64,000 nt of DNA from assembly GCA_905250025.1 (NCBI GenBank), contig CAJNOJ010000159.1, forward strand, positions 1-64,000, written 5' to 3'. A program made the translations under genes and the position numbers. This document shows positions 1 through 12,353 of this stretch, piece after piece. The notes under the pieces were generated by a model. That model made no database searches and was not told the DNA's origin. It was given only the letters and a program-made list of their open reading frames with translations. Positions within the stretch are counted from its first letter, which is position 1. Each line of letters opens with the position of its first letter. The DNA comes from Adineta ricciae (taxonomy: Eukaryota > Rotifera > Eurotatoria > Adinetida > Adinetidae).

Positions 1-3000
1 TCTGTTCGTCTATATGTGGAAAGATTGGCATTGAGATCACCTGTGACATCCATTCGCCATTGATCTGAGACAAATGAACTTGTACATATCTAGAATCAGA
101 TGTATTGAGGATGAGATATTAAATATGAGTGAATCTTACTTGATGGAATACTGATGTGATCTGGGTAAATTGAGCATATTTTGATGCAATGACCGAACAT
201 GAGCACTTGAGTTGATCTCCATATTGTTGTTTGAGTTGATTGTAAGATGTGAATGACGGTTTTTTGAAGGTTTTTGTAATGGTTTGAGGTATAAGTATGG
301 TGTACAAAGTCAGAATCGACAACCCAGTAACGAATAAGACAATGTAAATACGTGTTGCCCATTTGCCAAGATGCTTAGTGGTTGCTCGATCGACGTTATT
401 TCCAAGATGTCGTGCTGAGAATATGTTAAGATTGAGCACAGAGTTATAACCCACTGCGAGGAAATTTTTAGCAGCCACCTTTAACTGGTTGACATTGTTT
501 CGACGAACTGTGAATAAAAAGATAACTGTATCTATGGGGCATAGCTACAATCACTATGAGGTTAATCAATTACTGCTGTTTACTAGTCGTGGATACACAA
601 AATTCACTCTCACTTACCTTTCAGTTTATCAAATGAAATCAAGAACAATACCCTACCTAATTCTTGCTGACGTCTTCGAACACAAGTTCTTACGAAACCA
701 TCCATAAATTCAATCAGCGGCGGTGTGATTACACCCAATGCAAAGGTAAGACCACCAATCATTGATACAAAAGTTATGATCACTTCGATGATGGATCGAA
801 CACGCATCCTATTCGAATAAGTACAATAACTGGGGGCACATAATTGATAAAAACGATTATATGAATATGATGGATTCCACTTTTCAACCATGATTTGTTG
901 TACTATGGATGAAATTGTTGTATTTGGAGGAAAACGACTCTTTACTGGATCATAAGTGAGAGGACGTGGATCAAACCATGTTGGATTCAACACATTTCCA
1001 TAATAAGAGCTTTTCACATAACTCATTACAGTAGGAAAACAATCAGCGTTTGCATATAAACACAGAAACTGTGAAAACATGAGTGAACTGAATGTTGAAC
1101 AGCTTCCAACAGATCCAGGCACGATATAAACGATATATGTAGCAATACGAGTACTCCAAATACTATCCATCTGATAAATGGCAACGGGAGTTTGACAAGA
1201 AGGATTCGTGGCACATATACAATTGATGCCAGATAAGTTCACATTGAGAGTTCCAGGTGAATTGAAAATAACCTAAGAGAGATGAATTATTTATGGTTGA
1301 TATTTCGTATGTGAAGATGTATTCTTTTTGTTTTTGCCAAGGAATATTAACAAAAGGACTATGCGAGTATGTGATTAACATGATAAAGAGTAAAAACATA
1401 CCTTTAGTGATTGATTACCAGTTGCATTACTTGTTACAATATTAAACGATGCGAATTGGTCCGCGTTAGTAGCCCAACTTGCTTCTCTTAGACCTAGATA
1501 GAGTTGATCAACTTGTGTAAGAAGCGTTGTTATATTGATAAGAGAATCAAAAGAGCGAATGGTAGACAGAATAAACTGATCAAGTGTTGCATTCAATTGT
1601 ATGTTGAATTCTGNAATGATGAAGATGAATTTCGCTGTACAAACTTGAGACAGCGCTGGAAAATATCCGGTCAACGTCTGAATGCATTGACTATCATATA
1701 AACAATCAAGTGTGCTCACGAGAAGAGCTTCGAGAGATGTACATCCTGTAAAAAATCCATTGACAAGTGTCGAGTTTGCTGCTGGCTTCGTCCATACACT
1801 ACGGACAAAAACTGCTGTTGTAGCTAGATTGGGAAAGAAACCTGTTGGAGTTGTAGGATTTTGAATACTACACAACACCGAATCTACTGATATTACGTAA
1901 ACACTCGTATCTGCCGTATATTGTGTTTGTATTTGATAGACATTATATTGAGCATTAGTGAGATAGGTGGAAAACATTGTATTTGTGTTAAGAGCCGATA
2001 CTATATAGCTGGAACGACCATAGGCTCTGATGTAGTTTAGAAATGAAACTATTTGAGTGTAAATGGCGTTTTGAATAACATCAACAGCAACATTCGATTC
2101 CGACTGCACTTGTTCTTGAGGAAACAGCTGCGTTGTAGTATACTCATCATCGTCGAAATCCATTTGAGTTTGATTAACTGAGCCCTTGGATATTGAACAA
2201 AGATCAGCCAAAAGTTGAAACTATGAGCAAATGAAAAACAATCACAGCGAAGTTATTACGTCTATGTTAACAGATTCTAGAAAGTCTTTTTATAAGTTTT
2301 GTATTGAGCTGTTTCGATACCACAATATTTTAAAGTCAGTTGTCGCGAAACAAATCATAACCCTGACATATTTTTATCATGTCTTCAGTTAATCACTAAT
2401 AAATATACAACTGTGTGGATTCGGCATTGTGCGCCAGATTTGATTAATTTCCCATTTATTGATAATATTCTGTTCTTACCCAATCTCGCTCATCAACACA
2501 TTTACTCACTTGAGATTTTGCTGTGGCTCGAAAATCTGCTGGTCCATAATCACTTGCATTCACCAAATACAATGCCTCGATCCATGGTTCACTAACAAAA
2601 ACACTCGAACAGACAGGATGAAATGTAATGTTGTTGGAAATAAAATTTCTATGTGGTATTGCAGTTTTCGAACACGGGCATGAAAGAGTTTTCGCATGAT
2701 CCACGTGAAGGTGCTCGAAACGACTTCGAGTGATAGGAGAAACAGTGATTGTTTGAGAGTATAATGTCATCAAAGTAAGATAGAAGAGAACGTATAGTGA
2801 TACTAAAGAAATGAACGTAATATCGATGAAGTTCAGTATTGGAAAGCAAAAAACAAAGTTTCGTCGAACTCACCTAGCAGAAGCAGAACATAAAGCCAAG
2901 TTGCATACTTTTGTTGTTTAAGAAGGACTTCAGGATCTTGTATTTCTTGTTCGTCATCATCATCATCATGATAATCATTCTCATCGAGTATAAATAAATT

Positions 3001-3054
3001 GTAATTCTTTCCTCTCTCATAGATCCAACGAAAAATCACATTGTGATTCATCAT
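1..3054 (-). CDS. Tandem-unit cysteine-rich membrane protein, bdelloid-type family (partial, runs off left edge)
   Basis: Minus-strand multi-exon gene of unknown function. Unit A (3054 to about 618) has an Asp-rich cytoplasmic N-terminus, a membrane segment split by an intron (near 2873/2795), then a cysteine-rich ectodomain with SCPCSK (about 2675) and CSSVFVSEPW. A long Asn/Ser/Thr-rich region with many N-glycosylation sequons follows (2220-1400), then a CICATNPSCQ motif (about 1220) and a C-terminal hydrophobic stretch (about 790-730). Unit B (484 to <1) repeats the start: LNLNIF, a membrane segment, KCSCS, then CTSSFVSDQW at the very edge. A donor at about 645 and acceptor at about 485 can join the units in frame (...ELGR|LKVAAK), so one fused protein is possible; two neighbouring genes are the alternative. 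The layout matches a family I recall as abundant in bdelloid rotifers. Position 1614 is an ambiguous base inside the coding exon. Confidence 0.6.
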
Positions 3055-4726
3055 TAGTCAAGTTGCTTTTCACTAAAACAGTAGCTTAATCTTCTTAGTT
3101 CACAAATAATCCAATTTAAATAAACACTCTCAAAAATTCAGCTTTCAAGGGATTATTCTCTAGTATCTACTCGCGTTCTGAATAAGACTTTTTTGGGTAC
3201 TATTAACCCAACGACTTTGTCAATCTCGCAAATCGATACAAAAAGCTCCCCAGACCTTCTGTGTGGATTTATAGACATTTGACTTAATTTTTAGCCTATG
3301 TTATGTTACATACTGGCAGACCGAGTAATGATATTTCGATCTGAGCATTTGCTCAGTAACTCCAGTGTTTTAGGTTTTACGAGTTTACTATACTGAGAAA
3401 GAGATGTTTTTTTTCGAAGTATGTATCATGTCATAGGCTAAACCGAAGGAACATGTTTATGAATCCATTTAGAGAATCTAAGGACACTTTCTATACCAAT
3501 GTTGGGAACCAGCAAACTCGACAATCAAAAGCTCAGCGTGTCTGATCCAGAAAGCGATAAGATGTTTGAGAAGATTTCTTTATCAGTAGATCAGACACAA
3601 CAACTTGAACTAGAAGTTTTCTTAAGTAGTTCAGAGGGTAATAATTTATCGTATAAACTGTGTTTCATCTGTCTATTGTTCGATTTCTTTCCTCTTCTGA
3701 GTACTGAATCTGCATAAAGAATAAAACTGCTGACATGGAGTTAAATAAATTTTATATTAAAACTATCCTATTTTATCTTTTTGTGTTGTAACCATTTGAA
3801 CTGTAAGTGAATGTTATCAAAATTGAAATACGCAAAACAAAAAACTAATTGTATGCTAATGATTTTCAAAATAGTGTCATAAAAGACAAGATTTTCATGT
3901 TTTTTATCATGAAAAGATTTATTTATGGTGTAATTATACTTCAAAAGATATTCAGTGGCTTGGTTAAGTTCATTTTCTTCCGAAAATACTGTTCTCAGAT
4001 AGCACTGAATCTCAACTTGTTCTCAAATAACCTATTCCGCATCGATACTGTATATCTTATGCACAAAAGTGTTTTTCCTTTAATCCTCATCCACAATTCA
4101 GACACAAGTCCGCTCATTGTTGATGTCAGAAGATATTTTTCTAATTCAAGTCTTTAATTGATTTATTATACGATTGATAAAACTGAACGTGTAGCGGACA
4201 CGTCAAACGTGAATCTATTCATATGTCAAAGCGTGTTTTTGTTCAGCACAGATTTTGAAAATAATTTCGAGATTATAAGTTGACCCCTTGGATAATCTGT
4301 ATTACACTGAAATAGCGAAATAATAATTTACTCCTCTATGATCGAAAATTCTTTTGACGAATAACATTATCATTGTTTCGCTTTCAAAAGAGATTCTTAA
4401 TATACATCTTCACTCTCAAGATGTGAATTCTTTCATATTGATACGTTGAACCATTGAAACTAAACTGATAAGTTCGAAACGACCTGTGAACACTAGAGAC
4501 ATCTATAACATAGTTTTTTGCAATTAAAAATTTTCTACTACTTTAATAAAAGCGATTTTATTATTTTTAAGAAAATCAACGGAAAAATTTTCCAGGTATA
4601 TCTACAAAAAAATGCCATTGACTGTTAACCGAAACAAATATTCTCTGGACAATCTAATCATTGTTGCATTTCGCAAGTAGACCAAAACAAGTAACTAAGC
4701 GCGATTGCTTCTTTCCTATTCCACTA
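3055..4726. other. Intergenic, no supported gene
   Basis: AT-rich spacer between the minus-strand membrane-protein gene and DPCD. ORFs at 3499-3717 and 3849-4157 show no recognisable motif, no splice-consistent extension and no coding-like composition. It presumably carries the upstream control regions of the two divergent flanking genes. Confidence 0.6.
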
Positions 4727-5620
4727 ATGACACAGTCAATCAATTCATCATGGATCGAAAAATTGAAATCAGCGAAGAAAGCTGGTTTACTTCAAAATGG
4801 TATTGTCACTTACTGAATACTATCCAGTTGAAAATTCCTATTGCATTGGTTTCTTTGTAGATCGTCAGAAGATTCATTATACATTCGATGATCAATCTGA
4901 AATGGTCGAAGAGTACGATGCGAAAACAAATATACTTTTAAGTATGATTAATTGCTATTTACATGCCTGTTCGATATTCGTTTTCTAGTTCGTAAATGGC
5001 GTCAGAAACCAACCAGTGGTTTGAAAACAGCGTCATCATCCGATGCTTGGACATTCGAAGTTGGTCAAAACTATGAAATGAAACCAGTTGCAGATAACTC
5101 ATTAGGATTCACCGAAAGTACTTCGACAGTAGGTTTATAACTTTGTACTTCGAAGTAAAAACGATCTTTTCTTCATAGCCACTATTTTCACGGAATGATA
5201 AGAATGATTCGTTTGAGATTCGTATACGAAATTTATCGTATCCAATCGATACGTATCAACTAACAATTGATCAAGAGAAACGCGAATTTGTTCTACGAAC
5301 AACGAACAAAAAGTAATGAATTTATTCGAAACTTCCGAAGATGATTGACATTGACAATTGTAGATATTTTAAACGTTTTACAATTGTTGATCTGGATCGA
5401 TTGAATCTTCCATTGGAAGAAAATCGCTTGTCATATACGCACGCGAACAATACTTTGATCATTTCAGTAGGTGTGATTAATCGAAATCTTTCGAATTTTG
5501 CTCTTTTCGATTTAGTATAAAAAACCTCAAGCTGTTCTCGATCTCGAAAAACAAGTTCACAATGAATTAAAAAAGTTAAATATGAAAAAAGAGGGTGATA
5601 GCGATTGTCCTGTCAGTTAA
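4727..5620 (+). CDS. DPCD: DPCD homologue (ciliary/RUVBL-associated protein)
   Basis: Five coding exons with short introns, about 190 residues, near the family's usual ~200. The start at 4727 gives MTQSINSSWIEKLKSAKKAG, which matches the WLESLRTAQKTALLQDG start of animal DPCD. Later family signatures are KIHYTFDDQSEMVEEYDAKT, RKWRQKP, IRNLSYPIDTYQLTIDQEKR, TTNKKYFKRF and THANNTLIISYKKPQ. It ends in an acidic, Cys-containing tail like the vertebrate protein. DPCD was named from a mouse primary ciliary dyskinesia locus and is reported to bind the RUVBL1/2 AAA+ ATPases, consistent with a role in cilium assembly. That role is family knowledge, not visible here. MCU starts only 93 bp downstream on the same strand. 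Confidence 0.93.
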
Positions 5621-5650
5621 TTCTTGATATTTCCAATGAATAACTTCTGT

Positions 5651-5696
5651 TTGCTTTATTCTCAGTAATTTTCGACATTTTAGATGTAATTTGTAG
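5651..5696 (+). promoter_or_regulatory. Acceptor-like sites before MCU start, possible trans-splice site
   Basis: The 93-bp gap between the DPCD stop and the MCU ATG holds pyrimidine-rich tracts ending in AG at about 5664, 5683 and 5696. The last lies 17 nt before the ATG at 5714. There is little room for an independent promoter. Bdelloids are known to add a spliced leader by trans-splicing, so these may be leader acceptors of a small polycistron. This is inference. Confidence 0.3.
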
Positions 5697-5713
5697 ATCA
5701 AACTGAATAAACT

Positions 5714-6768
5714 ATGTTATTACATCGACTTATTCTCTCAACAGTGAATCGTTCGAGTCAATTGAAATTTGTTCGATTAATTGCAACATCATCAGTACAA
5801 ATTGAATTCAAAGATGGACTTGCCAACATCACAGTTCCTCTACCAAGCCGTGGCGAATCATGTGTTTTTCAAGTAAGACAAACAATCGGGTTTTATTTTT
5901 GTTCTATATGGTCAACTTTCTCTCTCATTCGTTAGTTAAAACCGTTTAACACAACCATTGGGGATTTCATTGATGTTTTACAAAAAGAAGACCGTGGGAT
6001 TGATCGAGCGTCGGTTTATCTTTCGGATGGATCTCGTCTGTCGCGGAATTCACCAATTGAATTGATTTTCGAAGAAGCATCGACATTGCGAGTCAATGAA
6101 ACTTCATATAATATTCAACCACCGACTCTATTTACTTCGAATAAACCATCACGAGATGTTCTTTCGGACGTTTCGAATTCGATTACAAAGCTTTATTATG
6201 ACCTACGTCTTAATCAGTATGTTACCTATCGAGAGCGAGAGTTGGAAAAACAATTAGAATACTTACGCAACACTGTTCAGCCACTGAATGAAATTCATCA
6301 ACAATTAGCTAATAAAGCGATTCGACGATTGAAATGGTAAAGAAGAAATTACATTTGTAAACATATGACATGAAGTTTTTCAGGATTCAATGGTCAATTC
6401 TGGCAGGAATGGCTTTTCAAACTGGTGTATTGTTTCGCTTAGTGTGGATTGACTATAGGTATTTGAATTCTTCATCTCGTACCGAATGACACGTTTCTAT
6501 CTTTAGTTGGGATATTATGGAACCTTTTACTTACTTTATTTCGTATTCAACTGTATTTATGGCTTATTGTTATTATGTTCTTCGTCGTAATGACATGAAG
6601 TATATGAATATGTCGGATTATTTCTATTTGAAAATCTTACATCGTTTATTGCGAAAGAAAAATTTCGATATCGCACGTTATAATGCTTTGAAAAATGAAA
6701 TTATGATTGTCGAACACGACCTTCAACGTCTCAAAGATCCCTTAGATCGTATTATTGGCACACCGTAA
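5714..6768 (+). CDS. MCU: Mitochondrial calcium uniporter pore subunit
   Basis: Four coding exons (about 5714-5872, 5936-6339, 6384-6460, 6508-6768), roughly 300 residues. It forms the Ca2+-selective pore of the inner mitochondrial membrane. Visible features in order: a basic N-terminus rich in Arg/Ser with no acidic residues (mitochondrial targeting); a matrix N-terminal domain (IEFKDGLANITVPLPSRG, then GDFIDVLQKEDRGID); a coiled segment (about RERELEKQLEYLRNTVQ); TM1 (WSILAGMAFQTGVLFRLVW); the pore signature YSWDIMEPFTYFISY, which keeps the Asp and Glu of the DIME motif; TM2; and the C-terminal helix (NFDIARYNALKNEI). MCU and its paralogue MCUb share this layout. The loop reads like MCU rather than MCUb, but that distinction is not certain. 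Confidence 0.94.
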
Positions 6769-6998
6769 AGCAAAGAACAAATACTTTTCTTTATTTTCTC
6801 ATTTTTCCCTTGTACAATATCGTTTAATCAGTTTTTGTCGTTTGCTTTTTTTGTATCGCGATATTTTAGACAGAAAAAGAAAACATATTGGGAGTGTATT
6901 TGCTATTATTAGTGAAGTTAAATAATGTATACATTATTATATTGACATATTTTTCTTTTTTAGTTTTCGAAATACTGTTCATTCACGTCTGCTGAACC

Positions 6999-8209
6999 AT
7001 GGGAAGAAAGAAAAAGAAACAAACGAAACCTTGGTGTTGGTATTGTAATCGAGAATTTGATGATGAAAAAATTCTCTTACAACATCAAAAAGCAAAACAT
7101 TTCAAATGTCACATATGCCACAAAAAGTTATACACTGGGCCCGGTTTGCAAATTCATTCAATCCAAGTAGGTCACATTTATCAAAGTACGATCAAAGACC
7201 GATATTCTTCGTTTTTAGGTACATAAAGAAAATATTGATAAGGTACCAAATGCCCTCAAAGGACGAGATAATATCGAAATCGAAATTTATGGTATGGAAG
7301 GAATACCAGAAGAAGATCTTCGTGCTCACGAAAAACGACTGGCCGGAAAAGACAGAGACGATCCAGATACGCCTGATACTCCCAAGGCAACTCAACCACC
7401 GCCAATGGGAATGCCACCCATGCCACCGATGGGTATGATGCCTACTGCACCAATCATGCCGATGGGTTTTCCCGGTATGCCATTTGGTATTGCACCTATG
7501 CAACTTCCAATGATGGGCATGCCAATGATGACGTCACTACGGCCACCAATGCCTATGGTACCAGGGGCACCTGTTCCTCCACCTACTGCTCTCATGCCTC
7601 CAGCACCAGCTAAACCATTATTTCCCAGTGGAGCCTCAGATGTAAGTTGCATTGAAATAAAAATGGAGGGTTCTTTAACATTGTGTTGATATTCTAGAGT
7701 AACAATGATACAAACGCATCATCAAATTTGTCAACAATGGCGTCGGCAGCCGCAGCTATATCAAACTTGTCAGCTACTACACCTGGATCCTTGCCGGGTA
7801 GTAGAGGTAAAATTGAACCTGTTGCAGGTACAGCTAAGATCATTCATCCAGATGATGACATATCATTAGTAAGTACAATTTATTCAAAAAAAACATTCTC
7901 TCATCACCTACAGATTTCGAACAGTAAATTCATTCATATATGTAATTCATTTTTAGGAAGAATTTCGTGCTTCGTTGCCGAAATATCAGCAAATGATGAT
8001 GCCACAACAAATGCAAATGCCCCCGATACCAGCCGGCCTTTCAATGGGAAATTTCGCACGACGTATGTATATCTCATCTAACCGCTGAAACCTTTTATGC
8101 TTATATTTTCACTATTTGCATCGTTTTCTTAGCTCCAATGGGTGGTATACCATTTTTAGCCCCACCACCTGGCTTTCCACCAATGGGATTCAATGGTCCA
8201 CGATTTTAA
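6999..8209 (+). CDS. ZNF207: BuGZ/ZNF207 spindle and kinetochore zinc-finger protein
   Basis: Five exons (about 6999-7167, 7219-7640, 7698-7867, 7957-8053, 8134-8209), about 310 residues. The N-terminus is almost identical to animal Bu[22 protein letters not shown], two C2H2 fingers (CWYC..H, CHIC..H), then [17 protein letters not shown] long Pro/Met/Gly low-complexity region follows (7390-7640). The Bub3-binding GLEBS motif is intact and spans an intron: [22 protein letters not shown], keeping the paired glutamates. BuGZ binds Bub3 and microtubules, promotes kinetochore loading of Bub3 and phase-separates through its Pro-rich region. The ORF on the opposite strand across the Pro/Met region is only a compositional shadow. 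Confidence 0.95.
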
Positions 8210-9742
8210 TCTTGAACAAGCCCTCAAAACGATGTACGTGGATGTTTTGCTTACCTTCTCTTATTTTCGTTCTATATTAAAAAAAAAAAGATGAACAATT
8301 CTCATTTTGTGGTTACATTCTTTGTTTCTTTCTTTTGTTGCAATCGATGTCTCTCTTTTCATTCTTGGATTGATTATCTAGATTTTTTTTCTGTTATTAA
8401 CTGTATCGTTTCATGATGTCTGTGTCTATGTGGATAAAAAATTCTGGAAGATAATATTGACATGATATACTTACTTATTTATCTGCCTTGTTCTAGGCTG
8501 CTGCCATGTGAATACTGAGCTCGTGCGACGACAGACACAGACTCAATGTCAGGTCGGTCTTTCACACGGCGCCGAGTCACAGTTGCAGCAGCAATATCGA
8601 TGATTTTTCTAGAAAGCTTAGTTTTTTGCTGCATGCGCTGTTGGGCGAACTTGACCAGTGAGCCCCTAAGAGAGGACAACACCTTTCTTGGCGACATATA
8701 TTCAAAAGAAAACGGCGATCACTTTTTCTTTCTTTTACTCATCATGTTTGTTTTTTCGTTTATTAATTTCTAGGAAAACCCACTACAACAATTCTCATAT
8801 TCGGTAGATGATTATTCATTGTCCTTAATCGAATTATAGATTCGTTTTTCTTTAGAAATAATTCGTACACAAATGTATCTACCCTATGCGTCTTTTATAA
8901 AACGCATGATTGTGAAACAAAGCAATATTTCCTGGCGAACTGTTCGTTTTGTATATTAAATCTTGAGTTAACACTTGCTGTAAGTTTACTTAACTACGGT
9001 AAAGATTTCAATTCAGTTCTCTTTTTCTTTTCCACTGCCTTCATCATTAAGTATTCGAATAAATTATAAAAAATGACACCTTTTTTACCGAAGAGTAAAA
9101 TTTTCAAAAGCCATCACAAAACAGATGCAGATGTGTTGTCGAAATAGCTTTCTGTTTCTTTGAACGAACATCGTTGGAAATTTCTACATTACACATATAT
9201 ATCCAATTCGGTGATTCAACGCAAACATACTATCTCATTTCCTGAGGTAAAAAGGAAAATGAATAATAGTAACGATTGTAATCATTTCATTTGCCGTGAA
9301 TGAATCAGAGAAATTCATGGCTTCTTGCATAAATAACTTTGATGACTTTGTAAGATGTAATGAGTGAAGTTGGAATTCTCCAACAATAGAAGAAACAATG
9401 CATGACATTTTACTTTGCAATTTTCAACATAGAATTGACATTCAAATTGTTTGCAGTTAAATTTTGAATCTGAAAACTGGACAAGTAAGCTATTTGTTAT
9501 GCGTTGATATGTGCGATATCTTGATTTGTGCACTTTGTAAGAACAATGAAATACACAATGTGCTCGCTTTCTTCTTCTACTCCGTGGTTTTGATTGGCGC
9601 ATTTATTACAAATACCAAACAATGCATAGAAGTAAAAACTTCGTTCCCATTACTCATGTCAAGTGCATGTATTTTCCCGTGCTTAGAATTATTATTTCGT
9701 ATGAAAAGCAATTTCATTTTCGACTGTATTCTTTTAGATTTA
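8210..9742. other. Intergenic between BuGZ and TRAF genes
   Basis: BuGZ 3' untranslated sequence (long T-rich tract) followed by AT-rich spacer. The only unusual part is a patch of higher GC content at about 8490-8700, listed separately. Plus-strand ORF material before 9743 does not match a RING or any other TRAF-type N-terminus. Confidence 0.5.
8479..8697 (-). CDS. Small uncharacterised ORF in a GC-richer patch
   Basis: A 72-codon minus-strand ORF starting MSPRKVLSSLRGSLVKFAQQ, Arg/Lys/Ala-rich with a central ATVTRRRVKDRP stretch. The roughly 200-bp patch is visibly richer in G+C than the surrounding spacer and contains CpG-rich words such as ggcgccgagtc. I do not recognise the protein. It could be a small gene, a decayed mobile-element fragment or non-coding. 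No splice-consistent extension was found. Confidence 0.2.
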   Translation of the reverse strand: MSPRKVLSSLRGSLVKFAQQRMQQKTKLSRKIIDIAAATVTRRRVKDRPDIESVSVVARAQYSHGSSLEQGR

Positions 9743-10874
9743 ATGAGTGATAAATTAACTGATGACGAATTCAAGACGACAGTAATATCATGTCCACTCA
9801 ATGCATATGACTGTAGAGATATTCAGGTAATATGCATCTGCACAAATGGTTAACAAAACTTTATCGAAAGTCTGTCTCTAGATTTGTGAAGGTTCGTTGC
9901 AACAACATTTTCAGTCTGAACAACATCAAAGAAGTCTCGCCGAACATGCAAAATATATCGACAACACTGCAGATGCTGATACTACAGATACGAACAGCAA
10001 CATGGAAGACGAACACCAATCTTCCCTTGGACTATATGAAAAACTCTCTTCATTAGCACAATATATCGACCAAACTCGAAATACTCTCACGAACATCAAC
10101 GAAAATTTAGTTCGACATCTAATTTCATCTTTTCCACAGCACATCAATGCTACTCAAGAGATGCTCTCAATTGAAGCGTCGTCTATAGATGCTGTGCACC
10201 TGAATGAAACTGTCTTACAGCAACAAATCTTTTCCCTGAAAGAGCAAGTGAACAATGGATATGGAATATTACCTCAGGAACGCGGCGACATCATCGCGTG
10301 GAAAATCACCAACGTTCACGAGAAAATGTATGATGCTATGTCTGAGCGACAGACAAGTATCTACTCACCGCCTTTCTATACATCACCCACAGGCTACAAG
10401 CTTTGTATCAGACTCTATCTCAATGGCGATGGCACATCACGAGGCAGTCATGCATCAATTTTCTTGGTCGTTCTTCGAGGTGAGTTTGACGGAATCCTAA
10501 AGTGGCCATTTCAATTTAGTGTCGCTTTTTGCCTTTGCGATCAACGTACAATACTTGAATCGAACGGTACGAGGGAGCCTAAACATATTATTGGATGTTT
10601 TAAACCAGATACGAAAAGCATCAGTTTTCAAAAACCGACTTTATCAGTCAGTATCGCGTCAGGCATTCCCAAATTTTGTCCACTGGATGAACTGAACCGA
10701 TCGGCGAATGAAAATTTGTATATTTACCAGGATACAATGATCATCAAGACTTTTATTAATTTTAATGGTATAGATCGCAAGATGCTTGATTTTATTTTTA
10801 ATCTGAATCTTGCTTTGCCGGTTCACATTCGACAAAAACTAATTGAGGACGAAGTAGCGCGTCATCAGCATTAA
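9743..10874 (+). CDS. TRAF-type protein: zf-TRAF remnant, coiled region, MATH domain
   Basis: Two exons (9743-9826, 9882-10874), about 358 residues. One zf-TRAF unit crosses the intron: SCPLNAYDCRDIQ|ICEGSLQQHFQSEQHQ (Cys-x6-Cys, then two His). A helical linker follows (about residues 60-175), then a C-terminal MATH/TRAF-C domain with IIAWKITNVHEKM, SPPFYTSPTGYKLCIRLYLN, GSHASIFLVVLRGEFD, LKWPF and a final DTMIIKTFIN strand. Such proteins are adaptors that trimerise through the coil and bind receptor tails. No RING domain is present upstream, so it would lack ubiquitin-ligase activity; it may be a short paralogue of the large TRAF set I recall from bdelloids. The 9743 ATG is the first in frame after an acceptor-like cttttag; an upstream exon cannot be excluded. 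Confidence 0.8.
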
Positions 10875-10997
10875 ATTCCATTATTCACGTATGACATTCT
10901 CAGATATGGTTTGGTCGAATTGCTTGTTATTTTTTATGAAAGCAAATTGATGAACGAAGTGACACCTATTATACCGTTTATTTTCAAATTTTTCTCT

Positions 10998-11003
10998 AAT
11001 AAA
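10998..11003 (+). terminator. Polyadenylation signal for the TRAF gene
   Basis: AATAAA 124 bp after the TRAF-type stop codon, followed by a T-rich stretch. Confidence 0.5.
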
Positions 11004-12330
11004 GTTTGTTTTTCTTGTTTTCAAACATCTTGTTAAGTCTAGCGTGAACAAACAGCTCTATGTTCATAGTCATTTTCCAGAGAAAAAGTTGCAATATTAT
11101 ATAACGTGATCAGATATCGATCACAAACAATGCATTATTCAGATTTATGAAATAACATTGACTTAATTTGTTATTTAATCCTCTCAAAGAAATGCAAATA
11201 TATCATAATTCATACAAAACCTCATGTCTAATACTTTCCTTTCAACAACGGTGTACCAGTCAAATTTCGAAGAAAACTTCCTTTAAAATGAGCGCGACCA
11301 TCTATACATCGGGTCACATCCCACGAACAGTTCAATGTCAATGACTTCCGGCAGAGAATATATGAAACATACAGGAAAAAAAAGTAATATTTACTAAAGT
11401 CAATGGCATGATTTTGATAGTCTGTAGGATTAGACACGCCTACTCAAACTTAGCATTCTCTAACAAACAGATGTCGAGTGAACGGCTTAGTGACGGGAAC
11501 TGGAACTAAATTAATCCAGCACAATCAAGCATAAAGCTTTCGTAAAGTCACTTCTCTTCGATTATTTCCAACAACTCAATGTCATTTTCATTGATGTCAA
11601 AATCAATTTTTAACCAAGCAAAAACGAAGCCAACCATTTGGGTACGCACTTACAGCTGATATTTCTGCTCATTTATTTATTCATCTCATTTCTAGTGCAT
11701 ATATTACATAAAGTAACCTTAGAATAATGTGCGCGCTCTTTACATTGCGTGCATTTACATAATATATTTCACAAAGAAAAACACCTTACTTTACTTCTTC
11801 CTTTCTTCGATGAGTCTTTTATAGTAATAAATGCAGTGAAAAGAGAAATATCTTTTCAACAAACTCCGGTAACTGATGTTAGACTGAACCTTCACAATTT
11901 ATCGGCGAATACCTTTGAAGATCATGTTGCATTGATTGTTGAGACCGTCTCAAAGTACGAGATCTAGTTTTCTCTATACAAAGTAGAATAATCCGATTTC
12001 TTTCCTCAAAGAAAGTCAAATAAGACAATTGTAAACCATTAGTCAAGATACATTTCTTCTAATGACCTTGACAATGTGTAGTCATCAGCAATCTTCTCGC
12101 AACATTTTTCAAAGCATTGTGTTCTTCCTTTTTTTCTTCACTCTCTCTCTCTCGTTTCTTCGTTTAAAAAAAAAAGAATTCCTGCGAATAATGTTCTCTC
12201 CGACAAATTCAAAAGAGTCGTAATTTCTCGCATTCAGTTTTCTTTTCTTTTCTTTTACTTCTTCAAACTTGTCTGATGTTGCTTTGGCGGTACTCTCGTC
12301 GGTTAGCATGTATGTATATACACATCAGCG

Positions 12331-12353
12331 GACGAACGAACGAACGAACGAAC
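12331..12353. repeat. Short tandem repeat (CGAA)5
   Basis: Five consecutive CGAA units in the presumed 5' region of the lipid-kinase gene. Confidence 0.8.

Noticed and set aside
7392..7652. Minus-strand Gly/Ile-rich ORF
   Set aside because: Antisense reading of the BuGZ Pro/Met-rich exon.
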